A DNA stretch of 64,000 nucleotides from Corbicula japonica (taxonomy: Eukaryota; Mollusca; Bivalvia; Venerida; Cyrenidae). The translations under genes were made by a program, and so were the position numbers. The notes beneath the pieces are model-generated. The model was not told the DNA's origin and did not search any database. It saw nothing but the letters and a program-made list of their open reading frames with translations. Location of the stretch: contig JAZAYU010000009.1 in assembly GCA_038501625.1 (NCBI GenBank), positions 10,282,396-10,346,395 of the forward strand. Reading direction: 5' to 3'. Positions 50,201 through 58,698 of this stretch are shown here, in pieces. The first letter of the stretch is position 1, and every line of letters starts with the position of its first letter.

Positions 50201-53200
50201 CTGGTCTCCAATCTCAGTTTTATGATCATGGGCCAAGTCGCACTTCTGTTATGAGATAGTTATCTAGTGTAAACTGTTCTATTAATTCTATTAATAATGA
50301 GGCTGAGGGCCTTGTTTTGTGAATGAAAAATAACTGAATATTTAGCCGCCATAGCTAATATTTTTGTGTTTAAGGATTCATCCCACCCACTAGTGGCACA
50401 GCCAGGGTTAACGGTTACGACATACGGGAGGATATTTCCAGTGTGAGGTCCAGTCTTGGACTTTGTCCGCAGCATGACGTACTATTTGACACTATGACTG
50501 TAGAGGAACACCTAATCTTTTTTGGAAAGGTACCCGGTATTTATCACCTAAACGCAAAATTGTATAATTAACATTGAAATATGAAGGATATATAATGATA
50601 TTATTTCACCAAGGGGACATTTTAATTCCATAATGATTTAAAAAAAAAAATAAAGACAGGTATAAATGGGCATGGTATGTGTAACTCGGTTTGAATAATT
50701 TTAACCAAATCCATTATAAAATATGAAGCTGTATGTTTAAAACCCAATGTTTTATTTCAATATTAAAAAAAGAGTTCAAATAGCATCTTTGAATGGCATT
50801 GAATTACATTGCAATGTAAACTAAATTCTATTTCAGTCATACAAGTATTTTACTGTAAAATATTTTTCGTGTATTTTAAAGTAGATACAACTTTATGGGT
50901 TACTCAGATAGACTTTTTCATGTGAAATTCAAAGGAAAGGTTCACACATTATTAATATTGGCCTTAAATCTATGCATTCATTAATGTTTACAGTTCAGAC
51001 ATTTTAAAGTTACATCCTTCTGCGCCAAAAAACATCAACTTAAAATGTTCTCCATTTTACTTAATTTTAGAACATTTCTGCATGACGCAATTTATTTGAT
51101 AAGAGACCAGTTAATTTGGATTTTTATAAAACATATGTCTAATAAAGTACAACACTTATTATGTAAAGACAAATGTATTTAGCTTAATGCAGAGATTTGA
51201 GATCTTTTAAAATCCAACTTTTCTTAAGATTTTTCACCAAACTGGTGCCATAACTAAAGCAAATGTAGAAATGTTGAAGCCAAAACATATAAATGTAATA
51301 TGTTCTATTTAGTTGAAGGGTTGCACCTATTCCACACTGTCAGCAGAAATAGGTGAGCTGTTGAAATCTGTACAACTTGAACACAAGAGACGTGACCAAG
51401 CCAAAACTCTGTCAGGTGGAATGCGACGCAAACTGTCTATTGCTACAGCTCTTATTGGAGGGTCAGAGGTGATTACTTTTTGTCTGGGGATTTAATTAAT
51501 TTGGATCCTACAAATAAAAGTTGTCTGAAATCTGATACTGTGCTACCATTTCATTCTGTTTGGGTATAATTTCGCATATTTCAAGTAACGGAAAGTCTGC
51601 AAAATTAAACCCTAGTGGTAATTAACAATTTAATATCTTACCTTATGAGAATAATTTAAATGTACAAAATTTAATAAAAATATAATATGAATACCGGTCA
51701 TTGTTGGTGATATTTTATAAACATTAATGCAAAATAACTTTATTCAAGTATAACATCACAATATGAATACCAGGAAGTTTAAAAGGGCGGTTTTGAATTT
51801 CATAATTGCTTTCTTTATGTTGTCCACTCGCTCAAACCTGGTCTATTACAGTTTTGAAGGCTTTATCACTAAGATCATGATAAAGTATATAAATAGTAAA
51901 TTTTTAATTAGTCACTCTTTGAAATGTTCAACAGGTAGTTATCCTCGATGAGCCTACATCAGGACTGGATGCTGATGCAAGACGGCATATCTGGACCATG
52001 CTGCAGAAGAACAGGAAGGGTCGTACCATGGTGCTCACCACACACTTCATGGACGAGGCAGATTTACTTGGTGACAGAATTGCTATCATGGCTGACGGTG
52101 TTGTTAAGTGCTGTGGAACCTCCCTCTTCTTGAAGAACAAATATGGTATTCTGATTCCTACAATAATGTGTGATATTTTTATATCCCCAGTCCCACTTAG
52201 AACCTTATCTATGTCTATCTGCCTGTCCCTCCATCCATCTTGAATGTGGTGTATGAAGCAATCCTTAGCATAGGGGTTTCAACCAAACTTCAAACTAAAT
52301 TAAAAATTAAACAAAAGTTTATATAAGTGTTCACTTCAATAAGATAGAGTATCACTTATAACAACCATGCCTATCTCAAGGTCAAGATCACATTAGTGGT
52401 TTTTAAATGAAAACATCCAGTTTCAGGGGCATAACTTTGCAATAAACAATGAGACTTAAGCTATAATGTTCGTTCAAGTACTATGTTGGTACCTTGTAAT
52501 TATTTCAGGAGCTGGTTACCACTTGACAATGGTAAAAGAACCAAACTGCAATGTCAGAGGTATCACATCCTTGATTCAGAGACATATTCCAGCAGCCAAG
52601 CTTGAGAGTAATGTAGGGGCAGAACTGTCATTCATTCTACCTCAAGAACTGTCTGAGAAATTCGAGTCTCTGTTTCTGGAACTTGACAAATATGATAAAA
52701 GCTTTGGGGTTACCAGTTACAACGTTTCAACTACAACAATGGAAGAGGTCTTTTTGAGGTAATTTTTTATGCAGGCAGGGAAGTGATCAGTCCCTGAGAA
52801 AGATCTGTTTTATTACTGAAACCAAATTCTAAATCACATATTAATTTCTGTCTGTCAGTATATACAGTAAACTGACCATTTCAGTATAAACTGAAAATTG
52901 ATTATAAATCAGTATTGAACACCAAAACAATTCGTCATCTTAGTGCAAGTAAACAGCTACTTTGTCAATGCTCTTTTAAGATGTTGAAACTGTTACAATG
53001 CAGGGTAGGAGAGAGCAGTCAAGGTGCTTTACTGGGAAGAGAGATAAAAAATAAGAAAAAAAACAGAACCAGAAGTAAAGATGCTCCACTACAGTCTACT
53101 AGTTCGGATAGTTCTATCAACAATGACTATGATGACTCAAGTAAGTTGAGCTTGGTGCAGAAAAAAACTTTATGTGATGAGCAACTTCGAAGCATTAGAA

Positions 53201-56200
53201 AATGGCCATTATTGTCAGATGGTCGCAGTGCATAGTTACATGTATATGTAAAATACAGTTTTAGTTGTCAAGATTTTGTCAATGTTTATCACAAAAGGAG
53301 TCAGAAGTGCAGACAATTGGTCCCACAGGGCTGATTGGTTCTTAGACTAATTCCATTGTGTTCATATTTGAGCTGTGGTATAAGTTTAACCATTTACAAC
53401 TGGTGATGAATCCACTTTGGAAGCCTTTAAATGAATCTGTAATTTCTTTAAGTTAGTAATATTGATCAAATGTTCATTATGAGTTTCATATTTTTACCTC
53501 AGCATTTGTCTAGGAATATCATGACAAAGGTGGTATGATCTGAGTTTAGATCATTCAATACTATCAGATCATATATATGTAAAGAACAATGCAGCCTTCT
53601 AGCATTATATATTCCACATGAATCTTTATTATTGTAGATGAAAATACACCTCTGATGGCTGGGTCAGCACAACAACAAGGCAACTATACCGATGGCAGAC
53701 AATACCACCATATGGCAAGCTTCACTCAAGAAATGGAAAAGAATAGTGGACTCGTCTTATATCTCCAACAGTTCCATGCAATGTTCATCAAACGTGCTTT
53801 GCATACCTTGAGGAATAAAATTGTAATTGCAGTACAGTTAGGAGTGCCCTTATTTTTCACAATAATGGCATTAATTGTGATAAAAACCTTCCCAGGACCG
53901 CAGGATTCCCCGCCACTCAATCTAACAACAAAATCACTGGGAGACAATGTTGTGGTGTATTCAGTGCAGCAATCAGATAAATCAGAAATGGCGAGACGTT
54001 TTGGAACATTTTATCGAAATCAGTTTATCAGTGAGAAAAATACTGATGTAAAATATGTAAACAACGAGACTGATTTCAAAACGAACCCTGACATCATCAA
54101 GTACTTACTGAAGGAAGGCCATGACGACATTGGTGCATTTAATCTTCAATATCTGGTTGGTGCAGATATGATAGAAGAAGGACCTGCTCTTAATTTAAGT
54201 GCTTATTTCAATAATCAGGCCTACCACACACCAGGAATCACACTTGCAGTGTTGTACAATGCCTTGCTCCATTTTGTCACAAATGACAGCTCCCAATATC
54301 TACAGGTGACAAATCATCCACTGCCAAGAACAGTTAATGACATTATTAGTGATGAAACAACTCGTGAGACAACAGGTTTCACTGTTGCATTCAATATTGT
54401 GTTCGGAATGGCCTTTTTGGCTAGCAGTTTTACTCTGTTTCTAATCAAAGAGCGTGCAACAAAAGCCAAACATCTGCAATTTAGCAGTGGTGTGAATTCA
54501 TTCACTTTCTGGTCAGCAACGTTTACTTGGGACATGATAAACTTCCTTGTCCCCGCTGTTTGCTTGTTATTTGCACTGCTGGGGTTCAATGTGGAAGCCT
54601 TTGTTGTTAAAGATCATGCTGCACATATTGCTCTCTTGTTTATTCTGTACGGCTTTGCCATGTTGCCATTTATGTACTTGTGTTCATTCCTGTTTACTGT
54701 GCCCTCCACTGGATATGTGTGGCTTACAATGTTCAATATTCTTTCAGGTAAGTTGTTTAGTTTGTTTCTATTTTTTAAATTAAAAGGTTTCACAGCTGAT
54801 GACCCATACATGTCTTTCCAGGATTCAGCCATTTTAACTGTGTATTGGTGAATATTCTAGATCGATAATCGGGACAGGTAAAATAGTAGGATGATGATAA
54901 AATGGTAGGATGCTTTCTGGACTTTTGGCAGAGCATTTGGTAAAACTGGGCAATTTTGCTGACTGGTCTCGTTAAAACCTGTTTCAAGTGCAACATCTTA
55001 ATGAGTCAACGTCTCAAAATGTGTACGCTTTTCTAGAACTTATAACAATGTTCAAGCTTCCGTTGAATGTAATCTTTTGACAGAAGGGTATTGCTGCCCC
55101 AAATAAATAATTTTTTTATTTGGTTAAACGCCCATACCTATGTTTACTCCAAAAATACAGTAACTGTTGTATTTTGATCTGAGTAAACATTTATATGACG
55201 AAAATGAATACCAGATTAAATCTATCTTCTTAGTAAATAAAATACCAACATTTTATCTAAAAATTAAAAGCTACCAACAGGACATTCTACAGAGCAGTCT
55301 TGGTAATTAACCTCTGTACATTTGATCACTGTGCCTATTTCTTACAGACTTTGGTTGTACGGTGGTGGTGGATGTTTGAAAATGTAATAAGATTTTTATA
55401 TAAATTATTAAAGAGAACTTTGGAGTTCCAGCATTTCAGTTGCTTTTGGTCTCAGAGAATTCACTGAATACCTGATTTTTCGTATTAATTTTGTTAATGC
55501 AGTTAGGACATTGATCATTCTAATTTATTGCTGCATTCACTTTCAACCACCCCAATGCCTTGTATTTGGAGAGAGTTCTGTATAATTAGGGAAGCTGTGT
55601 TTGCTGCTTTTGGCTATTGCTGATATCCTTGTTTCACTTTTAATGCCATTTTTTCTTTCTAATTATATAACTGATACTCACATTACGTTCATTGATTTTT
55701 AACCAAGATTTTTTTATACATGATTAAAATGATTGTATAATGTTAATGGATGTTATGTTTAATAAAAAAAACGTTTAATTTAAAAAAGTGACATAATTAT
55801 GTATATCGGGAATTGCCATACCCCAAAATCACAACCAAATCCAAGTAGTCACAGAAACAAATACTTCAAGAGAAACTACAAATTAAGACGGGATCTCAAC
55901 ATTGAAGAAATATATTTATGTGTTATAACCATGAATGTTACCTGTCACTTTCCAGGTGTAGCCACAATTCTTGCAGTAGGGATACTGAGCATACCTCAGT
56001 TGAATCTCCAAGATCTCTCCGCTGCTCTGGAGTGGGCATTCCTACTGGTGCTTCCGAATTACTGCCTTGGCCAGGGATTGGAAGATTATTACAGCAATTA
56101 CCAGTTCAAGCAATACTATGAAGAATACTGCCCTACTGCCAAACTGTTCTGTCATGTGTATCCCAACTTCTGTTGTAGAGGTATTTGTACATTTCTTAAT

Positions 56201-58698
56201 ATGCATTTCCATTACTGCCCATGCACAGGCTCAATCAAATATGCAATATTTTTATATTTGTTCATCTATTTTAATATATTTCTATAAATTGTGTCTGCTA
56301 TATTTTCATGTGTCGTGTTCGAAAACCTTAAGTTCTCTTCAAATAAAGACTTTGCAAAAGGTTTGCAGTTTTAGATGAACTGTTGTTTGTTCAGAATAAG
56401 ATTTGTTTGTGTATATTCTATTAACAAGAATATTTTGTTTCCAATTACAGATGTAACTGGTAACTGTGGAAACAGCACGTGCCTTGACTATGATGCTAAC
56501 CCACTTGGTTGGGAGTCCAACGGCATCGGGCGTATGCTAGTATTTCTTACTATTCAAAGTGTGGTCTACTTTCTTATTCTGATCATGATCGAATCGGAAG
56601 TGGCCCATTCTGTTATACAAAAGGTCATGAAAAAGTCACGAAAACACAATGTGACTCAGTCGGTTAATAATTCTATGATACAAGAAGACGAAGATGTTGC
56701 AAGAGAACGTGCAAGGTTACAGAACACGGACCTTCATCGCTTGTTTGCAACAGATAAACTAGTGATCTTAGAACTGTCCAAGTACTATGGTTCCAATTTA
56801 GCAGTTAATCAAATAAGTGTTGGAATTCCGCAGGGCGAGTGTTTTGGACTACTTGGTGTCAATGGTGCCGGAAAGACAACTACATTTAAGATGATGACTG
56901 GAGATGAAACCGTGGCCTCAGGTCACGCTTATCTCGGTGGATATAGTATCAATAGTCAGATTGCACAGGTAAGACAAACACAGATTGCACAGGTATAACT
57001 GAATGACGACAAATACACGAAATTGCTTTCATTTGGAGGTGTCTGTTTGGTTAGAGGGCAATGAAGAGATCGGAATAAAATGTATTTTCTTTGCAATTAA
57101 ACGAGGAAATACCACATTTGAACTGAATATTGTCATAAAAATATTGAATAGACTGATAACAATCAAGGGCACCTAACACGACATATATCAAATATGGGAC
57201 TCGGTTTGATAGCGCCTGTTCTTGGGTAGTAATAGAAATGCATATCACTAATGGCGCTTTCTACGTAAACATGGCATACCGTTCATATTCCCGATAAAGT
57301 ACTTTTCAGGCAATGTCTATAACACGTATATTTATACTTAGGATTTTTCGAAACTTTATAAATAGAGATCTAGTAATATAAGACAGTTATATATTAAGTT
57401 GATGTTTTTAGGTCCGGCAAAAGCTCGGTTACTGTCCTCAGTTTGATGCTGTGATAGATCAGATGACTGGACGTGAGACCCTGTACATGTATGCTAGACT
57501 GAGAGGGATTCACAAGAATTCAATCGCTAGTGTAGTCGATGACCTTATCGATGCCTTGCTTCTTACAGAACATGCTGACAAACTGGTTCAGGAATATAGG
57601 TGAGGGTTCGAGTGTTCGAGCGTCAGAATATTCTGTATCCATAATCAATATTTGTAAGAAATTTTGAAACAAATGAACATATATAATATTTGACTTTGTA
57701 TTGGACAAATAATATATCTAAAATGGCAATAACAAAATACTGAGCTGGCACATTCGATAAATAGTAGATTATTCGTATTGCTTACTTTTTTTCTTGCTTG
57801 CCTTTTTATACGTCATTTATTTAATTTCAAATTTTCAGTGGAGGAAATAAACGAAAACTAAGTACAGCAATTGCTTTAGTTGGGAACCCTCCTGTGATTT
57901 TCCTTGATGAGCCGACAACTGGAATGGATCCAGTGGCTAGAAGATTCTTGTGGGATACACTGTGCAATATACGACAGGCTGGCAGAACTCTTGTACTCAC
58001 TTCACATAGGTAATTACTTTTAGTTTATTTTTGTATTGTATTTGTTTCGGTTTAAAACATGAGTACTGGTTTACATAAGCGTGAAAAATATTTTTTGTTA
58101 GTACTTGTTTTGCAATCAATATTAAGCAATGAACTTTCAGCCATCAATCAGTATATGATTTCATCTTAATTTCAGCATGGAAGAATGCGAAGCATTGTGC
58201 ACACGTCTAGCAGTGATGGTTAATGGCCAATTCAAGTGTTTAGGAAGCCCTAACCACCTGAAAAACCGTTTTGGAGAGGGGTACTTCCTTATCGCCAGAG
58301 TTGCCACGAACAAGGATGGCAGTATACCAGATGTTGAGCCGTTGATGAAATTTATAGAGCAGCAGTTTCCAGGATGTATTCCGATCGACATACATCAGTG
58401 TTACTTGAATTACCACATCACTGATAAGTCCTTAAAATTAGCGGAAATATTTGGTACATTAGAAAGAGCTAAAGTTACCTTCAGTATAGAGGATTACTCT
58501 GTCAGTCAAACAACTTTAGAGCAAGTTTTTCTGAACTTTGCTCGAGCTCAGGTGCCACCAAATGACCTTGAACCTGGCTGTTGTACCGGACTTTGCATGG
58601 CATGTGGATTTTTTTCTACATGCTGCGGCAGACGGGCGTCAAATCGCTCAAGTTTTACAGGTAGCTCATCTACTGAAATAGACAATATGACTGTGTAG
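34943..58698 (+). CDS. ABCA3: ABCA3-type full ABC lipid transporter, 19 coding exons
   Basis: ATP-driven membrane transporter of the ABCA subfamily, whose members move phospholipids or sterols across membranes. The 19 exons add up to 5349 bases, exactly 1782 codons plus a stop, with matching splice phase at every junction. Order: TM1 near residues 20-44, extracellular loop 1, TM bundle 1, nucleotide-binding domain 1 (Walker A GHNGAGKT from residue 554, signature LSGGM at 653, Walker B VVILDEP at 673), a linker, TM bundle 2 with its large loop, then nucleotide-binding domain 2 (Walker A GVNGAGKT from 1452, signature YSGGN at 1551, Walker B FLDEP at 1573). The length and the short first loop suit ABCA3 (human about 1700 residues) better than ABCA1 (about 2260). 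The start [16 protein letters not shown] is typical of the family. An acceptor-like TTTTAG at 34838-34843 suggests a further non-coding 5' exon, not located. No polyadenylation signal could be assigned with confidence. Confidence 0.93.
35525..35650. repeat. dispersed repeat R5, ABCA3 intron 1
   Basis: TCTACACTGTTCGCCCAAGC and AAGGTTTATCTATGAAGGA define this short family, which recurs in introns 3 and 5. Confidence 0.7.
36221..36508 (+). CDS. ABCA3: ABCA3 coding exon 2: extracellular loop 1
   Basis: Acceptor tttttaaatag, donor cag|gtattc. It continues the first extracellular loop with [22 protein letters not shown], a pattern typical of ABCA3 loops. Its frame joins exon 1 at phase 1 and leaves one base. 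Confidence 0.88.
36640..36885. repeat. imperfect duplication in ABCA3 intron 2
   Basis: CGGCTTTATAAATTCATTTT and the preceding CCGAAATCGACTGG-like phrases occur twice about 165 bases apart. Confidence 0.7.
37328..38439. mobile_element. GC-rich 1.1-kb transposon-like element in ABCA3 intron 2
   Basis: CCCTGTCACAC at the left end is repeated inverted at the right end (GTGTGACAGGG). Both ends adjoin TTAA (37324-37327 and 38440-38443), which would suit a piggyBac-type TTAA target. The interior is much richer in GC than its surroundings and consists of degenerate units such as GCGTTCTTACGGCG in both orientations, with an AT-richer centre (37.65-37.9 kb). The open frames on both strands follow from low stop-codon density, not from a protein. 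Confidence 0.75.
38607..38866 (+). CDS. ABCA3: ABCA3 coding exon 3: loop end and TM2
   Basis: Acceptor tttttcag, donor gtaaca. It encodes [18 protein letters not shown], the end of the loop, then a hydrophobic helix ([17 protein letters not shown]) and the cytosolic VHEKERKLK motif characteristic of ABCA proteins. The exon lies 167 bases after a transposon-like element in intron 2. Confidence 0.92.
39000..39290. repeat. dispersed repeat R5, compound copy, ABCA3 intron 3
   Basis: Two units in tandem or inverted arrangement, with GATCTGGATCTACACTGTTC at the right and CTGATCAGGATCTACACTAA in the middle. Confidence 0.7.
39424..39505. repeat. foldback MITE copy, ABCA3 intron 3
   Basis: GAGATTGGAAACCAGTCTCA and CTCAGTTTTATAACCTTGGG identify a shortened copy of the hairpin family at 33.5 kb. 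Confidence 0.75.
39658..39892 (+). CDS. ABCA3: ABCA3 coding exon 4: TM helices
   Basis: Joins exon 3 in phase 0 to give [19 protein letters not shown], the conserved coupling segment of ABCA transporters, followed by two membrane helices. Acceptor attacag, donor gtaagt. Confidence 0.92.
40471..40700 (+). repeat. dispersed repeat family R1 copy, ABCA3 intron 4
   Basis: GGGAAATATGCATATCAGGT through AGATTACTGCCTTGGAACAG and AGGTTTAAACAAGATTCTAG. Confidence 0.75.
40888..41061 (+). CDS. ABCA3: ABCA3 coding exon 5: TM helices
   Basis: Acceptor tattctag, donor gtaaca. Encodes [20 protein letters not shown] and the following helix [21 protein letters not shown]; both are conserved in ABCA3. Phase 1 at both ends. 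Confidence 0.92.
41215..41575. repeat. dispersed repeat R5, two copies, ABCA3 intron 5
   Basis: GCTGATCTGGATCTATGCTG and AAGGTGAATCTATAAATTAA, then a second unit from about 41460 with GTGTGACCAGTAATCACCCT and GTGTAGATGATAATCTGGAT. Confidence 0.65.
41735..41830. repeat. foldback MITE copy, ABCA3 intron 5
   Basis: Contains CATTTCAGCCAATCAGATGC and TTGAGATTTGAGAATG, matching the 33.5-kb hairpin family; one arm is eroded. Confidence 0.7.
41970..42151 (+). CDS. ABCA3: ABCA3 coding exon 6: last helix of TM bundle 1
   Basis: Acceptor atgttcag, donor gtaagt. Encodes [19 protein letters not shown] and the final helix [25 protein letters not shown], ending in the conserved PEKWYFFVT before the first nucleotide-binding domain. 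Confidence 0.92.
42705..42795. repeat. foldback MITE copy, ABCA3 intron 6
   Basis: ACCAATCAGATCTTTAATAT and TTTGAGACTGGTCTTCATTC place this in the same family; only one arm is well preserved. Confidence 0.65.
42955..43092 (+). CDS. ABCA3: ABCA3 coding exon 7: linker into NBD1
   Basis: This 138-base exon lacks an internal start codon. Acceptor tttgtttcag, donor gtttgt. It encodes KSYWCG, then an acidic linker and [20 protein letters not shown], matching the ABCA3 entry into nucleotide-binding domain 1. Phase 0 at both ends. Confidence 0.92.
44720..45240. repeat. three tandem monomers with telomere-like linkers, ABCA3 intron 7
   Basis: CTTCTCCAAAACCGCTTGAG, AACTTCACAGGAGTGTTTGT and CACCAAGCCTAGTTGTGCAT recur about every 140-160 bases. 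Units two and three are followed by short CCCTAA runs (45063-45082 and about 45209-45232). Confidence 0.85.
45063..45082. repeat. interstitial telomere-like CCCTAA run
   Basis: Three consecutive CCCTAA units, the complement of the TTAGGG telomere repeat used by molluscs, between tandem monomers. A second imperfect run is at 45209-45232. Confidence 0.85.
45920..47105. repeat. tandem array of about 170-190-bp monomers, ABCA3 intron 7
   Basis: Starts ATGCTCCCCGAAGAAATTCG; units repeat GGTCATCTGGGTCCAAAAAC, GTCACTGTTACTAAAAATAG and TGTTTACCATGACAAG. Ends with TTGAGCAGTTGTTGACAGGT and AACCCTCTTGTT, the same tail as the 32-33-kb array. Confidence 0.8.
49661..49790 (+). CDS. ABCA3: ABCA3 coding exon 8: NBD1 Walker A
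   Basis: Acceptor tttattgcag, donor gttagt. Encodes [12 protein letters not shown] and the P-loop [16 protein letters not shown]. The lysine that contacts ATP is residue 560. The intron before it is about 6.6 kb, the longest in the gene, and is full of repeats. Confidence 0.95.
50097..50230. repeat. foldback MITE copy, ABCA3 intron 8
   Basis: Both arms are visible: ATGGAGACCAGTCTCAAATA and AGACTGGTCTCCAATCTCAG, with TTTCAGCCAGTCAGATGCTC between. Same family as 33.5 kb. Confidence 0.8.
50375..50529 (+). CDS. ABCA3: ABCA3 coding exon 9: NBD1 Q-loop
   Basis: Acceptor tttaag, donor gtaccc. Encodes [20 protein letters not shown] and [20 protein letters not shown], which includes the Q-loop glutamine of the nucleotide-binding domain. 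Confidence 0.93.
51313..51468 (+). CDS. ABCA3: ABCA3 coding exon 10: NBD1 signature
   Basis: Acceptor atttag, donor gtgatt (weak). Encodes the helical region and the ABC signature [20 protein letters not shown]. Exactly 52 codons, phase 0. Confidence 0.92.
51935..52145 (+). CDS. ABCA3: ABCA3 coding exon 11: NBD1 Walker B and H-loop
   Basis: Acceptor ttcaacag, donor gtattc. Encodes [12 protein letters not shown] (Walker B and D-loop; catalytic glutamate 678) and [18 protein letters not shown] with the H-loop histidine. Confidence 0.95.
52509..52758 (+). CDS. ABCA3: ABCA3 coding exon 12: C-terminal part of NBD1
   Basis: Acceptor tatttcag, donor gtaatt. Encodes [15 protein letters not shown] and [20 protein letters not shown], ending in [10 protein letters not shown], the conserved end of the first regulatory domain. 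Confidence 0.93.
53004..53140 (+). CDS. ABCA3: ABCA3 coding exon 13: inter-half linker
   Basis: Acceptor acaatgcag, donor gtaagt. It encodes a low-complexity Lys/Ser-rich cytosolic linker ([16 protein letters not shown], then [13 protein letters not shown]). The position suits the linker after EVFLR, and the phases (2 in, 1 out) are needed to join exons 12 and 14. Confidence 0.82.
53638..54747 (+). CDS. ABCA3: ABCA3 coding exon 14: TM bundle 2 and large loop
   Basis: A single 1110-base exon. Acceptor attgtag, donor gtaagt. It encodes the linker end, [16 protein letters not shown], the first helix of the second half ([19 protein letters not shown]), the whole second extracellular loop, then helices [18 protein letters not shown] and the following bundle. 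It is far longer than any other exon here. Confidence 0.94.
55956..56180 (+). CDS. ABCA3: ABCA3 coding exon 15: TM helices
   Basis: Acceptor actttccag, donor gtattt. Encodes [16 protein letters not shown] and [19 protein letters not shown], the conserved late helices, then a Cys-rich segment ([17 protein letters not shown]). Confidence 0.92.
56451..56968 (+). CDS. ABCA3: ABCA3 coding exon 16: last helix and NBD2 Walker A
   Basis: Acceptor ccaattacag, donor gtaaga at 56969. Encodes the final helix ([17 protein letters not shown]), a charged linker [13 protein letters not shown], then [11 protein letters not shown] and the P-loop [18 protein letters not shown] (Walker A lysine 1458). A second donor 24 bases downstream could extend the exon in frame by eight codons. 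Confidence 0.94.
57412..57599 (+). CDS. ABCA3: ABCA3 coding exon 17: NBD2 Q-loop
   Basis: Acceptor gtttttag, donor gtgagg. Encodes [20 protein letters not shown] (Q-loop) and the helical subdomain up to VQEY, where the signature motif begins at the junction. Confidence 0.93.
57839..58009 (+). CDS. ABCA3: ABCA3 coding exon 18: NBD2 signature and Walker B
   Basis: Acceptor attttcag, donor gtaatt. Encodes [19 protein letters not shown] and [18 protein letters not shown], then LVLTSH. Catalytic glutamate is residue 1576. Confidence 0.95.
58176..58698 (+). CDS. ABCA3: ABCA3 coding exon 19: C-terminus and stop
   Basis: Acceptor atttcag. Encodes [20 protein letters not shown], the second regulatory domain with [15 protein letters not shown], then a Cys-rich stretch ([17 protein letters not shown]) and a Ser-rich tail. 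Stop codon TAG at 58696-58698. The Cys-rich tail could be palmitoylated; that is a guess. Confidence 0.93.

Noticed and set aside
55799..55955. Upstream extension of ABCA3 exon 15 from an ATG at 55799
   Set aside because: The frame is open, but tttccag at 55949-55955 is a good acceptor, the conserved residues start after it, and the preceding residues resemble a diverged repeat.
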